Origin: Planctomycetota bacterium
GTDB lineage: Bacteria > Planctomycetota > Planctomycetia > Gemmatales > Gemmataceae
DNA length: 64,000 bases
Direction of reading: 5' to 3'
NCBI GenBank assembly: GCA_021413735.1
Contig: JAIOPV010000067.1
Location: 37,087 to 101,086, forward strand
Made by a program: the position numbers and the translations under genes. Under the pieces are notes generated by a model, which saw only the letters and a list, made by a program, of their open reading frames with translations, made no database searches and had not been told where the DNA came from. This document shows, piece after piece, positions 42,613 through 51,780 of this stretch. Every line of letters starts with the position of its first letter. Positions within the stretch are counted from its first letter, which is position 1.

Positions 42613-42847
42613 GATTCCAGTTTAGGAACAGATACGCACTGTTGAAATCATGCGGAACTCTACCGAGTTGAGCAGACACGCCAACGGAGCCGCCCTCCGT
42701 GGTGGCCCGCGCCTTCAGAGGCCTTCAACAGAGCAGAACAAACACAGAATGAGTTCCACCCCAATTGGAAACGCAGGGCATTGTGATACAAGGTAGGAGT
42801 TACGTGGCCCTGCCGCGGCCCGAGCCGACGACCCACGGGAATTCAAC

Positions 42848-44332
42848 ATGCGAACCACTCTCGTACTTGCTCTCGTGATCGCCTCTCAAGGAGTTTCCGC
42901 TCCCAGCTCGCATGCGGCTGAGAAGCCGAATGTTCTCTTCATCGCCATTGACGATCTCAACGACTGGGTCGGACCGCTCGGCGGCCACCCACAAGTGAAG
43001 ACGCCCAACCTCGACCGACTCGCGGCTCGCGGCACGACATTCACCAACGCTCACTGTCAAAGCCCGCTGTGCAATCCGAGCCGAACGAGCATCCTCACGG
43101 GATTGCGACCCACGACGACCGGTGTGTACGCCCTCGCGCCGTGGTTCCGCACCGCCGAGAAGTTCAAGAATCACGCCACGGTATTCCAGTGGTTCCACAA
43201 ACACGGTTACACCACCCTCACGAGTGGTAAGGTGTTCCACGATGCGTACCCGCCACAGGTCGAGCGCAAGGACAACGGCTCGGAGGTTGATGTGTGGGGA
43301 ACGCACGGCGGCTTCACTCCCCGGCCCAAGACCAAGTTCGTGACCACGCCGGACAACATCGCGCTGATGGACTGGGGAGCATTCCCCGAAAAGGACGAGG
43401 ACTGTTTCGATTACGACGTCGCAACATGGGCCGTGCAGCGACTCAAGACTCCGCCGAAGGAGCCGTTCTTCCTCGCGGTCGGCTTCCGGCATCCGCACGT
43501 TCCCTGCTACGCTCCGCAGAAATGGTTCGACCTCTACCCCGAAGACAAGCTCACGATGCCACCCGTCAAGGCCGACGACCGCGACGATCTTCCGCGATTC
43601 GCGTCGTACCTGCACTGGAAACTTCCGGAACCGCGGCTGAAGTGGCTCGAAGAGAGCAAACAGTGGAAGCCGTTGGTGAGGGCGTATCTGGCGAGCGTGA
43701 GCTATGCCGATTCGCAAGTTGGCCGCGTTCTCGATGCACTTGCCGCATCGGGTCTGGAGAAGAACACGATTGTGGTGCTCTGGAGCGACCACGGCTGGCA
43801 CCTCGGGGAGAAGGGCATCACCGGGAAGAACACGCTCTGGGAACGCTCGACGCGAGTGCCGCTGATCTTCGCCGGTCCCGGAATCGCGACGGGGGTGAAG
43901 TGCGGTCGTCCCGCGGAGCTGCTCGACGTCTACCCGACGCTCGCGGAACTCGCGTCGCTTCCAGCGCAGACAGCGAACGAGGGGTTGAGTCTCGTTCCCC
44001 AACTCAAGGACGCGAAGGCGGCACGGGAACGGCCCGCGATTACCACGCACAATCCGGGCAATCACGCGATTCGCACGGAGCAGTGGCGGTACATCCAGTA
44101 TGCCGATGGCAGCGAGGAACTGTACGAGGTGCTGGCCGATCCGAACGAGTGGAAGAACATTGCGGGCGAAGCCAAGCACGCCGACATCAAGAAGCAACTC
44201 GCGAAGTGGTTGCCAGCGAAGTCGGCTGCTCCGCTGCCGGGTAGCGCCGGCCGCATTCTGACCTACGAAAACGGCGTGCCCATCTGGGAGGGGAAGCCGA
44301 TCGGTAAAGACGATCCTTTCCCCGAGAAGTGA
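42848..44332 (+). CDS. Secreted sulfatase (iduronate-2-sulfatase-like)
   Basis: The 494-residue product has a signal peptide (LVLALVIASQGVSA). The type I sulfatase core starts at PNVLFIAIDDLNDW with the metal-binding Asp pair (35-36). The active-site motif is CNPSRTSILTG (Cys75), to be converted to formylglycine. FFLAVGFRHPHVP and the metal site VVLWSDHGWHLGEK follow, and the C-terminal subdomain has WRYIQYADGSEELYEV. Planctomycetes use many such sulfatases to remove sulfate from algal or host glycans. It lies upstream of the DUF1592/DUF1552 genes in the same direction, separated by a hairpin repeat. Confidence 0.94.
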   Translation: MRTTLVLALVIASQGVSAPSSHAAEKPNVLFIAIDDLNDWVGPLGGHPQVKTPNLDRLAARGTTFTNAHCQSPLCNPSRTSILTGLRPTTTGVYALAPWFRTAEKFKNHATVFQWFHKHGYTTLTSGKVFHDAYPPQVERKDNGSEVDVWGTHGGFTPRPKTKFVTTPDNIALMDWGAFPEKDEDCFDYDVATWAVQRLKTPPKEPFFLAVGFRHPHVPCYAPQKWFDLYPEDKLTMPPVKADDRDDLPRFASYLHWKLPEPRLKWLEESKQWKPLVRAYLASVSYADSQVGRVLDALAASGLEKNTIVVLWSDHGWHLGEKGITGKNTLWERSTRVPLIFAGPGIATGVKCGRPAELLDVYPTLAELASLPAQTANEGLSLVPQLKDAKAARERPAITTHNPGNHAIRTEQWRYIQYADGSEELYEVLADPNEWKNIAGEAKHADIKKQLAKWLPAKSAAPLPGSAGRILTYENGVPIWEGKPIGKDDPFPEK

Positions 44333-44383
44333 CCCCATAATCTCGTTGCCTGGAGTCTGGGTCTGGTTCGTTCGCGTTGGTTT

Positions 44384-44472
44384 GTCGGAGCCCGAGCGCC
44401 AAGCGAGGGGCACGCTCTTCCCTCGCTTGGCGCTCGGGCTCCGACCAATTGGAGCTCGGGCTCCGACCAATT
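44384..44472. repeat. 25-bp perfect hairpin with a duplicated half
   Basis: GTCGGAGCCCGAGCGCC... at 44384-44408 is the exact reverse complement of 44421-44445 (12-base loop). Directly after it GCTCGGGCTCCGACCAATTG occurs a second time (first copy from 44432, second from 44454). It sits in the 269-base gap after the sulfatase; the rest of the gap holds no gene. Confidence 0.85.
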
Positions 44473-44601
44473 GGATGTGCCGAGCGAAAGACTGGAAAAA
44501 CATCGACAGACGGTTCATATCGCGAGTACAGTTGGTTCTGCATCGAATCCGTGTTCCCATCCAACGCTTGCGATCCCTCACGCCAACAACTCGACCCACA
44601 G

Positions 44602-47112
44602 ATGACTCGAACCACATCCGCGACGTTTCTCCTTTCCGCGTTCCTGCTCTCGACTCCAGTTGTGTCGGCTCAGGATCTCACGGCCGCGTTCAAGGCCAAG
44701 GTCAAGCCGTTGATCGAAAGCCATTGCGTCGATTGCCACGGACCGCAGGTGCAGAAGGCGAATCTGCGGCTCGATAACCTCCCGCCCGATCTGCGCGACG
44801 AACGAACGATGGCCGTGTGGGCCAGCGTTCACGACAAACTCGTGTCCGGCGAGATGCCTCCGAAGAAGCGTGAACGACCGCCACAAGACGAACTCAAGGG
44901 CGCGATCACCTGGCTGAACAAGGAACTGCACGCAGCATCGCTTGATCGCCAGCAGAAGAAGGGCCGCGTCGTCGTTCGTCGGCTCAACGGCACCGAATAC
45001 GAGAACACGATTCGCGATCTGCTCGGAACGGGAGTGAAGCTGAAGGAGCTGTTGCCCGAAGACAACTCCGTCGCGGGGTTCGACAACGTCGGTGCGGCGC
45101 TCGATGTCTCGGCAACGCATCAACTGCTGTATCAGGAAGCGGCCGAGAAGGCGATTATGTCGGTCATTCCGCCGAACACGCCGATCCCGTTCAGCGACAA
45201 GCGAACCGGCAAAGAGATGTCCGAGAAGGGGCCGAACTTCAAGCAAACGCTGACCCGCAGTTGCTACCTCAAAGACGACGCCCTCATCGTCTACAGCAAG
45301 CTGCCGCGATACGGACTGTGTGCCACGGCCCCCGTTCCCGCCGCGGGACGCTACAAGGTGCAGATGTCGATTGCCGCCGTCGGTGCGGACAACAAGGCTG
45401 TGCCCGCCGCGTTCTTGACCGTCGATGGCGGTCGCGAAGATCCCGTGTTGCGCGAGATGCGAGACATTCAGCCCGGCAAGCCGACGATCGTGGAAGTGGA
45501 AGTCGATCTCGAACGCCGGCAAGCGTTCGTCGTGAACCTGCTGATGAACTGGGACATTCGCGCCACCAAGAAGCCAATCGAGGACTACACCGGGCCGGGT
45601 CTGCTCGTTGAGTGGCTCAAGATCGAAGGGCCGGTCGGTGTCTGGCCGCCGAAGAGTTATTCGAGCCTGTTCGATGATGTGCCACTGAAGCCGCGTTCGG
45701 TCGCCAAGGCGCTCAGCGAAGGCAAGCCGGCGCCGAAGATTCCCGACATTCGCTCGGAATATGCCTGGGCCACCGATCCGCTCGTTCCTGCATCCCTCAA
45801 GCCGAAGGAAGACGCCGAACGCCTGATCCGCAGCTTCCTGCCGCGTGCATTCCGCCGACCCGTCAGCGAAGCCGTGCAGAAGCAGTTCGTGGCTCGCGTT
45901 CACGACAAACTCGACAAAGGCTACACGTTCCTCGACGCCATGGTTTACGGCTATAAGTCGATTCTGACGTCGCCGTACTTCTTGTTGCTGGTAGAACCCG
46001 GCGAGGCAACGGTCGTTGCGAAGAACGATCTGCCGAGTGCGAAGCTTGACGAGTATGCCCTGGCGTCGCGGTTGTCGTACTTTCTGTGGTCCACGTCGCC
46101 TGACGACGAACTCCTGGAACTGGCCAAGAAGGGGGAGCTTTCCAAGCCTGCGGCGTTGCGGGCACAGGTCGAGCGAATGCTCAAGTCGCCACGATCGCGA
46201 CGGTTCACCGAGAACTTCGCGGGTCAGTGGCTCGACCTCCGCAAGATCGACGCCACGATTCCCGATCCGCAGCTTTATGGCGACTTCGACGGCACGTTGC
46301 TCTGGGCGATGCCACGCGAGACGCAACAATTCTTCGAGGAAGTGCTGAAAAATGACATGAGCGTGCTGGAGTTCGTCGATTCCGATTGGACGATGCTGAA
46401 CGAACGGCTCGCGAAGCACTACGGCATTCCGGGCGTGTTCGGCAACGATTTCCGCAAGGTGGCGTTGCCGCCCGGCAGCCATCGCGGTGGCGTGATGACT
46501 CACGCGAGCGTGCTGAAGGTCACCGCCGACGGCACCCGCACATCGCCAGTGCTTCGCGGAAAGTGGGTTTTGGAGAAGATCATTGGCAAGCCGCCGGCCC
46601 CGCCGCCGCCCGACGTCCCGAGCATTGAGCCTGACATTCGCGGAGCAACGACGATTCGCCAGCAGCTCGATAAGCACCGCAACATTGCCGCGTGCGCTTC
46701 GTGTCATGTTCACATCGACCCGCCGGGCTTCGCACTCGAAAACTTCGACCCGATTGGCGGCTGGCGCGTCTTCTATCGAGCATCGACTCGCACGCCGAAG
46801 GGCATCGTGAACTTGCCGGGTTACACGGGTCGTGCCTTCTTTCGCGGTCCCGACGTCGAGCTTGGTGGCGAAACGCACGACGGCAAGAAGTTCCAGAGCA
46901 TCGACGACTACAAGAAACTCCTGCTCGCCGACAAGGATCAACTGGCTCGCAACCTGACGCAAAAGCTGTTGGTCTACTCGACGGGTGCCGACATTCAGTT
47001 CGCCGACCATGAAGTCGTCGAACAGATCGTGACATCGCTCAAAGCGAAGAACTACGGCTTCCGCACGCTGGTTCACGAAGTGGTGCAGAGCCGCGTGTTC
47101 TTGAACAAATAA
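44602..47112 (+). CDS. DUF1587/1592/1588/1585 secreted cytochrome-like protein
   Basis: ATG 44602 gives 836 residues with a signal peptide (TFLLSAFLLSTPVVSA). A cytochrome motif (SHCVDCHGP, 41-48) is followed by DUF1587 (VVRRLNGTEYENTIRDLLG), DUF1595 (FLPRAFRRPVSEAVQKQF), DUF1592 (YKSILTSPYFLLLVE; ASRLSYFLWSTSPDDELL), DUF1588 (RGGVMTHASVLKVTADGTR) with a second heme-type motif (CASCHVHIDPPGFALENFD), and DUF1585 at the end. This multidomain family is a planctomycete hallmark of unknown reaction, presumed to be a periplasmic redox protein. It is normally followed by a DUF1552 gene; here a Sel1-repeat gene lies between them. Confidence 0.93.
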   Translation: MTRTTSATFLLSAFLLSTPVVSAQDLTAAFKAKVKPLIESHCVDCHGPQVQKANLRLDNLPPDLRDERTMAVWASVHDKLVSGEMPPKKRERPPQDELKGAITWLNKELHAASLDRQQKKGRVVVRRLNGTEYENTIRDLLGTGVKLKELLPEDNSVAGFDNVGAALDVSATHQLLYQEAAEKAIMSVIPPNTPIPFSDKRTGKEMSEKGPNFKQTLTRSCYLKDDALIVYSKLPRYGLCATAPVPAAGRYKVQMSIAAVGADNKAVPAAFLTVDGGREDPVLREMRDIQPGKPTIVEVEVDLERRQAFVVNLLMNWDIRATKKPIEDYTGPGLLVEWLKIEGPVGVWPPKSYSSLFDDVPLKPRSVAKALSEGKPAPKIPDIRSEYAWATDPLVPASLKPKEDAERLIRSFLPRAFRRPVSEAVQKQFVARVHDKLDKGYTFLDAMVYGYKSILTSPYFLLLVEPGEATVVAKNDLPSAKLDEYALASRLSYFLWSTSPDDELLELAKKGELSKPAALRAQVERMLKSPRSRRFTENFAGQWLDLRKIDATIPDPQLYGDFDGTLLWAMPRETQQFFEEVLKNDMSVLEFVDSDWTMLNERLAKHYGIPGVFGNDFRKVALPPGSHRGGVMTHASVLKVTADGTRTSPVLRGKWVLEKIIGKPPAPPPPDVPSIEPDIRGATTIRQQLDKHRNIAACASCHVHIDPPGFALENFDPIGGWRVFYRASTRTPKGIVNLPGYTGRAFFRGPDVELGGETHDGKKFQSIDDYKKLLLADKDQLARNLTQKLLVYSTGADIQFADHEVVEQIVTSLKAKNYGFRTLVHEVVQSRVFLNK

Positions 47113-47133
47113 GGACAGCAAGAAAGGACGCAC

Positions 47134-48153
47134 ATGAGCTATCCGAAGCAAGTGCAAAGATTGCACGATGCGATTCAAGGGCTGGCGGGTGTCAAAGAAG
47201 TCGAGATGAGCATCCGCAGTTTGGATGGTCTCGGTGAACGGGAGCTATCGTTTCCCGGTGAGTTTGGAGACCTGCCGCATCTCGCGATCCGCCGGACCAA
47301 GGGCGGGCAGGCTCACGAGTTACTCGTGACCGCGGAAATCCGATTCTTCCAGAACTTTGAGGGCTGGATTGCAGTGGAGTTCTTGGCTTGGTGGGTGCGT
47401 GACCTCTCGCGGGGTGGGGAACATGTCCAAATGCGACCGCTGGCGCTTCCCCCGGTTGCATACGGAACGCAACTCGGGCGAACCCTCAAGTTCGTGATCG
47501 AGTTCTTCTTCATCAATCCGACCGAGGACAACGCACCGGTACTGAAAGTAATCGGGGAGCATGCGAAGTCGCTCGCGGAGAGTACCGAACAGTACGCCAA
47601 GCCGTTGGCTCACCCCACACAAGCCGAACATGAAGACATCGACTCATTGCAGCGCGCGGCCGAGAACGGGGATGCATCTGCGCAACTCGCACTGGCGCAG
47701 TTTCTCGAAAACGGGGAGGGCGTCGACGAGGACAAAGACGAGGCGTTCAAGTGGTACAAGCGGGCCGCGGAGCACGGTCATCCCGAAGCCAAGATGCGCC
47801 TGGGGATTTGTTACGAGTATGGCACCGGAGTGAAGGTCAACCACAAGAAGGCGTTCCCACTCTACCAAGAGGCTGCGGAGGCGGGCATTCCGCTTGCAAT
47901 GGGGTTGCTTGCTGGTTGCTACTCTGAAGGCCGAGGAGTCACAAAGGACCAGGCTCAGGGTGTGGAATGGTATCGACGCGGTGCGGATAGCGGTGAAGCG
48001 AGTTGTCAGGCCGAACTCGGCGAGTGCTACGAGTACGGCAAAGGCGTCAAGCGAGATCTGCAAGAAGCGTTGAAGTGGTATCAGATGGCGTTGGAACAAG
48101 AATTCGATGCTGTTCAGCCTGCGATTGATCGAGTGAAGGCCACACGAAAATAA
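47134..48153 (+). CDS. Sel1-like repeat protein
   Basis: The 339-residue protein has an N-terminal domain of about 165 residues that I do not recognise (HELLVTAEIRFFQNFEGWIAV; LKFVIEFFFINPTEDNAPVL) and then four Sel1-like repeats of 36 residues, such as AQLALAQFLENGEGVDEDKD, EAKMRLGICYEYGTGVKVNH, and CQAELGECYEYGKGVKRDLQ. Sel1 repeats form a solenoid that binds other proteins. No signal peptide is seen, so it is probably cytoplasmic, while both neighbours are exported. It starts 21 bases after the DUF1592 stop and ends 14 bases before the DUF1552 start, so it is embedded in that transcription unit. Confidence 0.88.
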   Translation: MSYPKQVQRLHDAIQGLAGVKEVEMSIRSLDGLGERELSFPGEFGDLPHLAIRRTKGGQAHELLVTAEIRFFQNFEGWIAVEFLAWWVRDLSRGGEHVQMRPLALPPVAYGTQLGRTLKFVIEFFFINPTEDNAPVLKVIGEHAKSLAESTEQYAKPLAHPTQAEHEDIDSLQRAAENGDASAQLALAQFLENGEGVDEDKDEAFKWYKRAAEHGHPEAKMRLGICYEYGTGVKVNHKKAFPLYQEAAEAGIPLAMGLLAGCYSEGRGVTKDQAQGVEWYRRGADSGEASCQAELGECYEYGKGVKRDLQEALKWYQMALEQEFDAVQPAIDRVKATRK

Positions 48154-48167
48154 AATTGGAGTTCACG

Positions 48168-49427
48168 ATGCCATTCAAGCGACTTGATCGACGAACCCTC
48201 CTCCGTTCCGCGGGCGTCGCCATCGGGCTGCCGTTCCTCGACGCGATGGTGCCCGCCAGCGCCGCCGAGGCGAAGAAGGTGCTGGCACAACCGCAGCGTC
48301 TGCTACTCATCGGCCGACCGCTCGGGCTCTACACGCCGTTCTTCTTCCCCGAGAAGGCCGGCAAGGATTACGAGCCGAGCCGTTATCTGAAGATCCTGCA
48401 ACCGCATCGCGACCAGTTCACGGTGTTCTCGGGAATGTCGCACCGCTATGCCGCTGGCCACTTCGCCGAAGTCGGGCTGTTCACCGGCGTTCACCCCGAC
48501 AACATTCGCCCGAACGAAATTCGGAACGGCATCTCACTCGATCAGGAAGTCGCGTCGCATCTCGGCGGTCAAACTCGCTTCGCGTCCCTGGTGCTTGGTG
48601 GTGGCGACGCGGCGTGGAATCGTCGCGGCGTGCGTATCCCGGCACAACAGCGGGCCACGCAGGTCTTCAAGCAACTGTTCATCAAGGGCACACCGGAAGA
48701 AGAAGCCCGCGAGATGCGCCGCATCCGCGATGGACAGAGCATCCTCGATGACGTCCGCGAACAGGTGAAGACGCTCAACAAGAAACTCAGCGACGTGGAC
48801 CGCGAACGGCTCGACCTTTACCTGTCGTCCGTTCGCGAAGCCGAGTTGCGATTACAGCAAGACGAGAAGTGGACCAAGACCCCCAAGCCCGAGGTCAAGG
48901 TTCCGACGCCGACGCAAGACTTCGGCGGGCCGCAACTACTTCAGCGAAGCCGGCAGTGGTACGACCTCGTGCAGCTCGCTCTGAAGACCGATTCGACCCG
49001 CGTGATTTCGCTGTGGCTGGGTTCGCAGGAACGGCCCGAGATTGAAGGCGTCACCATCCCGCACCACGACGCTTCGCACCACGGGCAGGAACCGAGCAAG
49101 CTCGAACAGCTCGCGTTGATCGAAGAGGCTGAACTCAAGGTGTTGGGCGAGTTGATCGACAAGATGAAGAAGACCGCTGACGGCGAGCAGACGCTGCTGG
49201 ATCGCACCGCGATCTTCTACGCCAGCAACCTCGGCAACTCGTCGTCGCACGACAACACGAACCTGCCGATTCTGCTCGCGGGCGGCGGCTTCAAGCACAA
49301 GGGTCACGTCGCCTTCGACCGCAAGAACAATACGCTGCTCTCGAACCTGTACTTGCGGATGCTGCATCAGATGGGCATCGAGGCGAAGTCGTTCGGAGCG
49401 AGTACGGGTGCGCTGAGCGAGGTATAG
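48168..49427 (+). CDS. DUF1552 protein, Tat-exported
   Basis: ATG 48168, with GGAG 6 bases upstream, gives 419 residues. The N-terminus is a Tat-type signal (KRLDRRTLLRSAGVAIGLPFLDAM). The DUF1552 body has GLYTPFFFPEKAGKDYEPSRYL, SGMSHRYAAGHFAEVGLFTG, TTLLDRTAIFYAS-like NLGNSSSHDNTNLPILLAGGG and a C-terminal LLSNLYLRMLHQMGI. It is the standard partner of DUF1592-type cytochromes, with an alkaline-phosphatase-superfamily-like layout and unknown activity. The next gene begins 2 bases after its stop, so transcription probably continues into the kinase/enolase pair. Confidence 0.92.
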   Translation: MPFKRLDRRTLLRSAGVAIGLPFLDAMVPASAAEAKKVLAQPQRLLLIGRPLGLYTPFFFPEKAGKDYEPSRYLKILQPHRDQFTVFSGMSHRYAAGHFAEVGLFTGVHPDNIRPNEIRNGISLDQEVASHLGGQTRFASLVLGGGDAAWNRRGVRIPAQQRATQVFKQLFIKGTPEEEAREMRRIRDGQSILDDVREQVKTLNKKLSDVDRERLDLYLSSVREAELRLQQDEKWTKTPKPEVKVPTPTQDFGGPQLLQRSRQWYDLVQLALKTDSTRVISLWLGSQERPEIEGVTIPHHDASHHGQEPSKLEQLALIEEAELKVLGELIDKMKKTADGEQTLLDRTAIFYASNLGNSSSHDNTNLPILLAGGGFKHKGHVAFDRKNNTLLSNLYLRMLHQMGIEAKSFGASTGALSEV

Positions 49428-49429
49428 GA

Positions 49430-50467
49430 ATGGCCACCGGCTCTCTCGACATCGAAAACCCCGCGGCACTCCGTCAATATCTGACAGCGGCCGGCCTCCT
49501 TGCGGCTGGCGAAGAGGTTGCGATCACCGTGTTGCCGGGGGGCGTGTCTGGGCGCACGGTGTTGGTCATGTGGCCAGATGGTCACGGTCGCGTGTTCAAG
49601 CAAGCACTGCCGAAGTTGCGAGTCGCAGTTGACTGGTTCAGCGATCCAACCCGGATTCATCGCGAGGCGCTCGGGCTTCGCTGGCTGGCACAACTCGCGC
49701 CGCCGGGGTCGGCCCCGGCGCTCATCTTCGAGGACACGCAAGAACATGTCGTTGGGATGGAAGCCGTGCGCATGCCGCACGACAACTGGAAAACGCTCCT
49801 CCTCGCTGGGCAACTCGACGACGACCACGTCCGCCAGTTCGGTCAGTGGCTCGGCATGGTTCATCGCAAATCCTGGCTGCAACGGAATGAGTTGGCTCCC
49901 GCGTTCGATGACCGATCCTTCTTTGAATCGCTCCGGATCGAGCCGTACTACCAGTACACGGCAACCCGTGTTCCAGCGGCAGCGGCGTTTCTCGGCGAAC
50001 TCATCGCCACTACACGAAGCCGTCGTCTGGCGTTGGTTCACGGCGACTACAGCCCCAAGAATGTCCTCGTTCACGCGGGTCGGCTGGTCGTGCTCGACTA
50101 CGAGGTGATTCACTGGGGCGATCCGGCTTTCGATCTGGGTTTTGGTCTCACGCACCTGCTCAGCAAAGCCCATCACGTCCGCAATCGTCGGGTTGACTTC
50201 GGCCGCGCTGCGTCGACCTTCTTCACGGTGTACCTTAAAGTGCTCGGGGATGTGCCCTGGGCTTCCGACGTGGAACCGCACGCGGTTCGGCATGCTCTTG
50301 GGTGCCTGTTGGCACGAGGACAAGGTCGCTCGCCGTTGGAGTACCTTGACCCCGCCGCCCGTGATCGGCAACGCGACGCGGTCCTCGCCGTGATTGCTCG
50401 CGTGCCGACCCGTGTCGATGACTTGGTCAGTGATTTTCTCGCGAAGTTGGAGACTCCATGCCCGTGA
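49430..50467 (+). CDS. APH-fold phosphotransferase (choline/aminoglycoside kinase-like)
   Basis: The 345-residue protein has the APH fold: an N-lobe with VLPGGVSGRTVLV and the probable ATP lysine VFKQAL (Lys57), Glu79 in IHREALGLRWL, the Brenner motif VHGDYSPKNVL (His204, Asp206, Asn211) and the metal motif WGDPAFDLG (Asp231). It resembles methylthioribose and choline kinase families, and it should phosphorylate a small hydroxyl compound. It begins 2 bases after the DUF1552 stop and its last 10 bases overlap the enolase-like gene, so the two are probably translationally coupled and share a pathway. The substrate is unknown. Confidence 0.88.
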   Translation: MATGSLDIENPAALRQYLTAAGLLAAGEEVAITVLPGGVSGRTVLVMWPDGHGRVFKQALPKLRVAVDWFSDPTRIHREALGLRWLAQLAPPGSAPALIFEDTQEHVVGMEAVRMPHDNWKTLLLAGQLDDDHVRQFGQWLGMVHRKSWLQRNELAPAFDDRSFFESLRIEPYYQYTATRVPAAAAFLGELIATTRSRRLALVHGDYSPKNVLVHAGRLVVLDYEVIHWGDPAFDLGFGLTHLLSKAHHVRNRRVDFGRAASTFFTVYLKVLGDVPWASDVEPHAVRHALGCLLARGQGRSPLEYLDPAARDRQRDAVLAVIARVPTRVDDLVSDFLAKLETPCP

Positions 50468-51729
50468 TTCGCTGCTTGACCGCCCGCGAAATCCTCGATA
50501 GCCGCGGTAGGCCGACGGTCGCTGCTTCCTGCGAACTGGATGGCGGCGCGGTCGGCACGGTGTCGGTTCCGTCGGGAGCATCGACCGGCACTGCCGAGGC
50601 GATGGAACTTCGCGACCTCGACGCCAACCGCTTCGGTGGGTTCGGTTGTCGCAAGGCTGCCGGGAATGTGACTGGCCCGATCGCGACGGCAGTGTGCGGC
50701 CGGCGGTTCGAGACGCAGGCGGAACTCGACGCGGCGTTGATCGCGGTGGATGGCACGCCGAACAAGTCGCGACTCGGAGCGAATGCGATTCTCGCCGTGT
50801 CGCTTGCATTCGCACGGGCACACGCTGCGAATCGCGGGGTGGCTCTCTACCAACACTTCGCCGACCAACTCGCAACGCCCCTCCGAACTCTCCCAAGGCT
50901 CACGATCAATCTGTTCAGCGGTGGCAAACACGCGGGCGGGCAAGTGTGCATTCAGGATGTGCTTCTCGTTCCAACAGCACGCACGATCGACGATGGACTG
51001 TCTGCGGTGTTCGCGGTGTATCAGGCTGCGGTCGCCCTCACTCGACGGAAATACGGGGCCCGTGCGTTGACGGCCGACGAGGGCGGGCTGGCACCACCGT
51101 TTGTATCAACCGAAGCGATGCTTGCCGATGCGGTCGAGGCGATCACCGCTGCCGGGTTGAAGCCGGGCCAGGACATGGCGCTCGCGGTGGATGTGGCGTC
51201 AACTCACTTCTACGCAGACGGGCAGTACCATCTGGACGGCAAAGCGCTGAACAGTCGGGGAATGATCGGCGTGCTGACCGAATGGTGCGGGCGGTATCCG
51301 ATCGTGAGTCTTGAAGACGGCTTGGCGGAAGACGACTGGGATCACTGGCCGCGTTTGCGGGAATCACTTGGCTCGGGCGTATTGGTGGTTGGCGACGATC
51401 TGCTGTGTACGAACCCTGCTCGTGTTCGCCGTGCCGCAACGACTGGAGCGGCAACCGGCCTGTTGCTGAAGGTAAACCAGGTGGGCACGCTGACCGAAGC
51501 TGCGGAGGCTTATCGTGCGGCGCGGGCCGCCGGCTGGCTAGTGACGGTGAGCGCCCGAAGCGGCGAGACGGAAGACGATTGGCTCGCCGACCTGTCCGTC
51601 GGGTGGGGTGGGGATCAGATCAAGGTTGGGTCGGTGACGCATTCTGAGCGGCTGGCGAAGTACAATCGGTTGCTGGCCATCGAAGCCGATACCGGGCTAC
51701 CGGTCGTCACTTGGCCAACACGAGGATGA
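50458..51729 (+). CDS. Enolase paralogue with altered active site
   Basis: The 423-residue protein aligns with enolase over its whole length. Numbering matches E. coli enolase through the first 245 residues: the loop SGAST, His158 in SGGKHAGGQ, Glu208 in ADEGG and Asp245 in LAVDVAS are kept, as are Glu286 (SLEDGL), Asp313/314 (VGDDLL), Lys338 (LLKVNQVGT) and Lys389 (DQIKVG). Two positions differ: the IQEF glutamate is Asp167 (IQDV) and the His of VSHRSGE is Ala366 (VSARSGE). Canonical enolase changes neither, so this is probably a paralogue with another phosphorylated substrate. Altered enolases are known, such as carboxyphosphonoenolpyruvate synthase. Overlap with the kinase gene suggests that the kinase makes its substrate. 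Confidence 0.85.
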   Translation: MPVIRCLTAREILDSRGRPTVAASCELDGGAVGTVSVPSGASTGTAEAMELRDLDANRFGGFGCRKAAGNVTGPIATAVCGRRFETQAELDAALIAVDGTPNKSRLGANAILAVSLAFARAHAANRGVALYQHFADQLATPLRTLPRLTINLFSGGKHAGGQVCIQDVLLVPTARTIDDGLSAVFAVYQAAVALTRRKYGARALTADEGGLAPPFVSTEAMLADAVEAITAAGLKPGQDMALAVDVASTHFYADGQYHLDGKALNSRGMIGVLTEWCGRYPIVSLEDGLAEDDWDHWPRLRESLGSGVLVVGDDLLCTNPARVRRAATTGAATGLLLKVNQVGTLTEAAEAYRAARAAGWLVTVSARSGETEDDWLADLSVGWGGDQIKVGSVTHSERLAKYNRLLAIEADTGLPVVTWPTRG

Positions 51730-51780
51730 GGAATTCTGCTAGGCTGGGTGAAAGTGCAGCGACCCGTTGCGAGTCTGGTC

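Noticed and set aside
42800..44617. A 605-residue open frame on the minus strand
   Set aside because: Shadow of the sulfatase gene; no recognisable domain, and the sulfatase reading is certain.
44578..47178. An 866-residue open frame on the minus strand
   Set aside because: It is antisense to the DUF1592-type gene, is rich in Arg/His/Leu without any motif, and follows from GC bias at third positions of the real gene.
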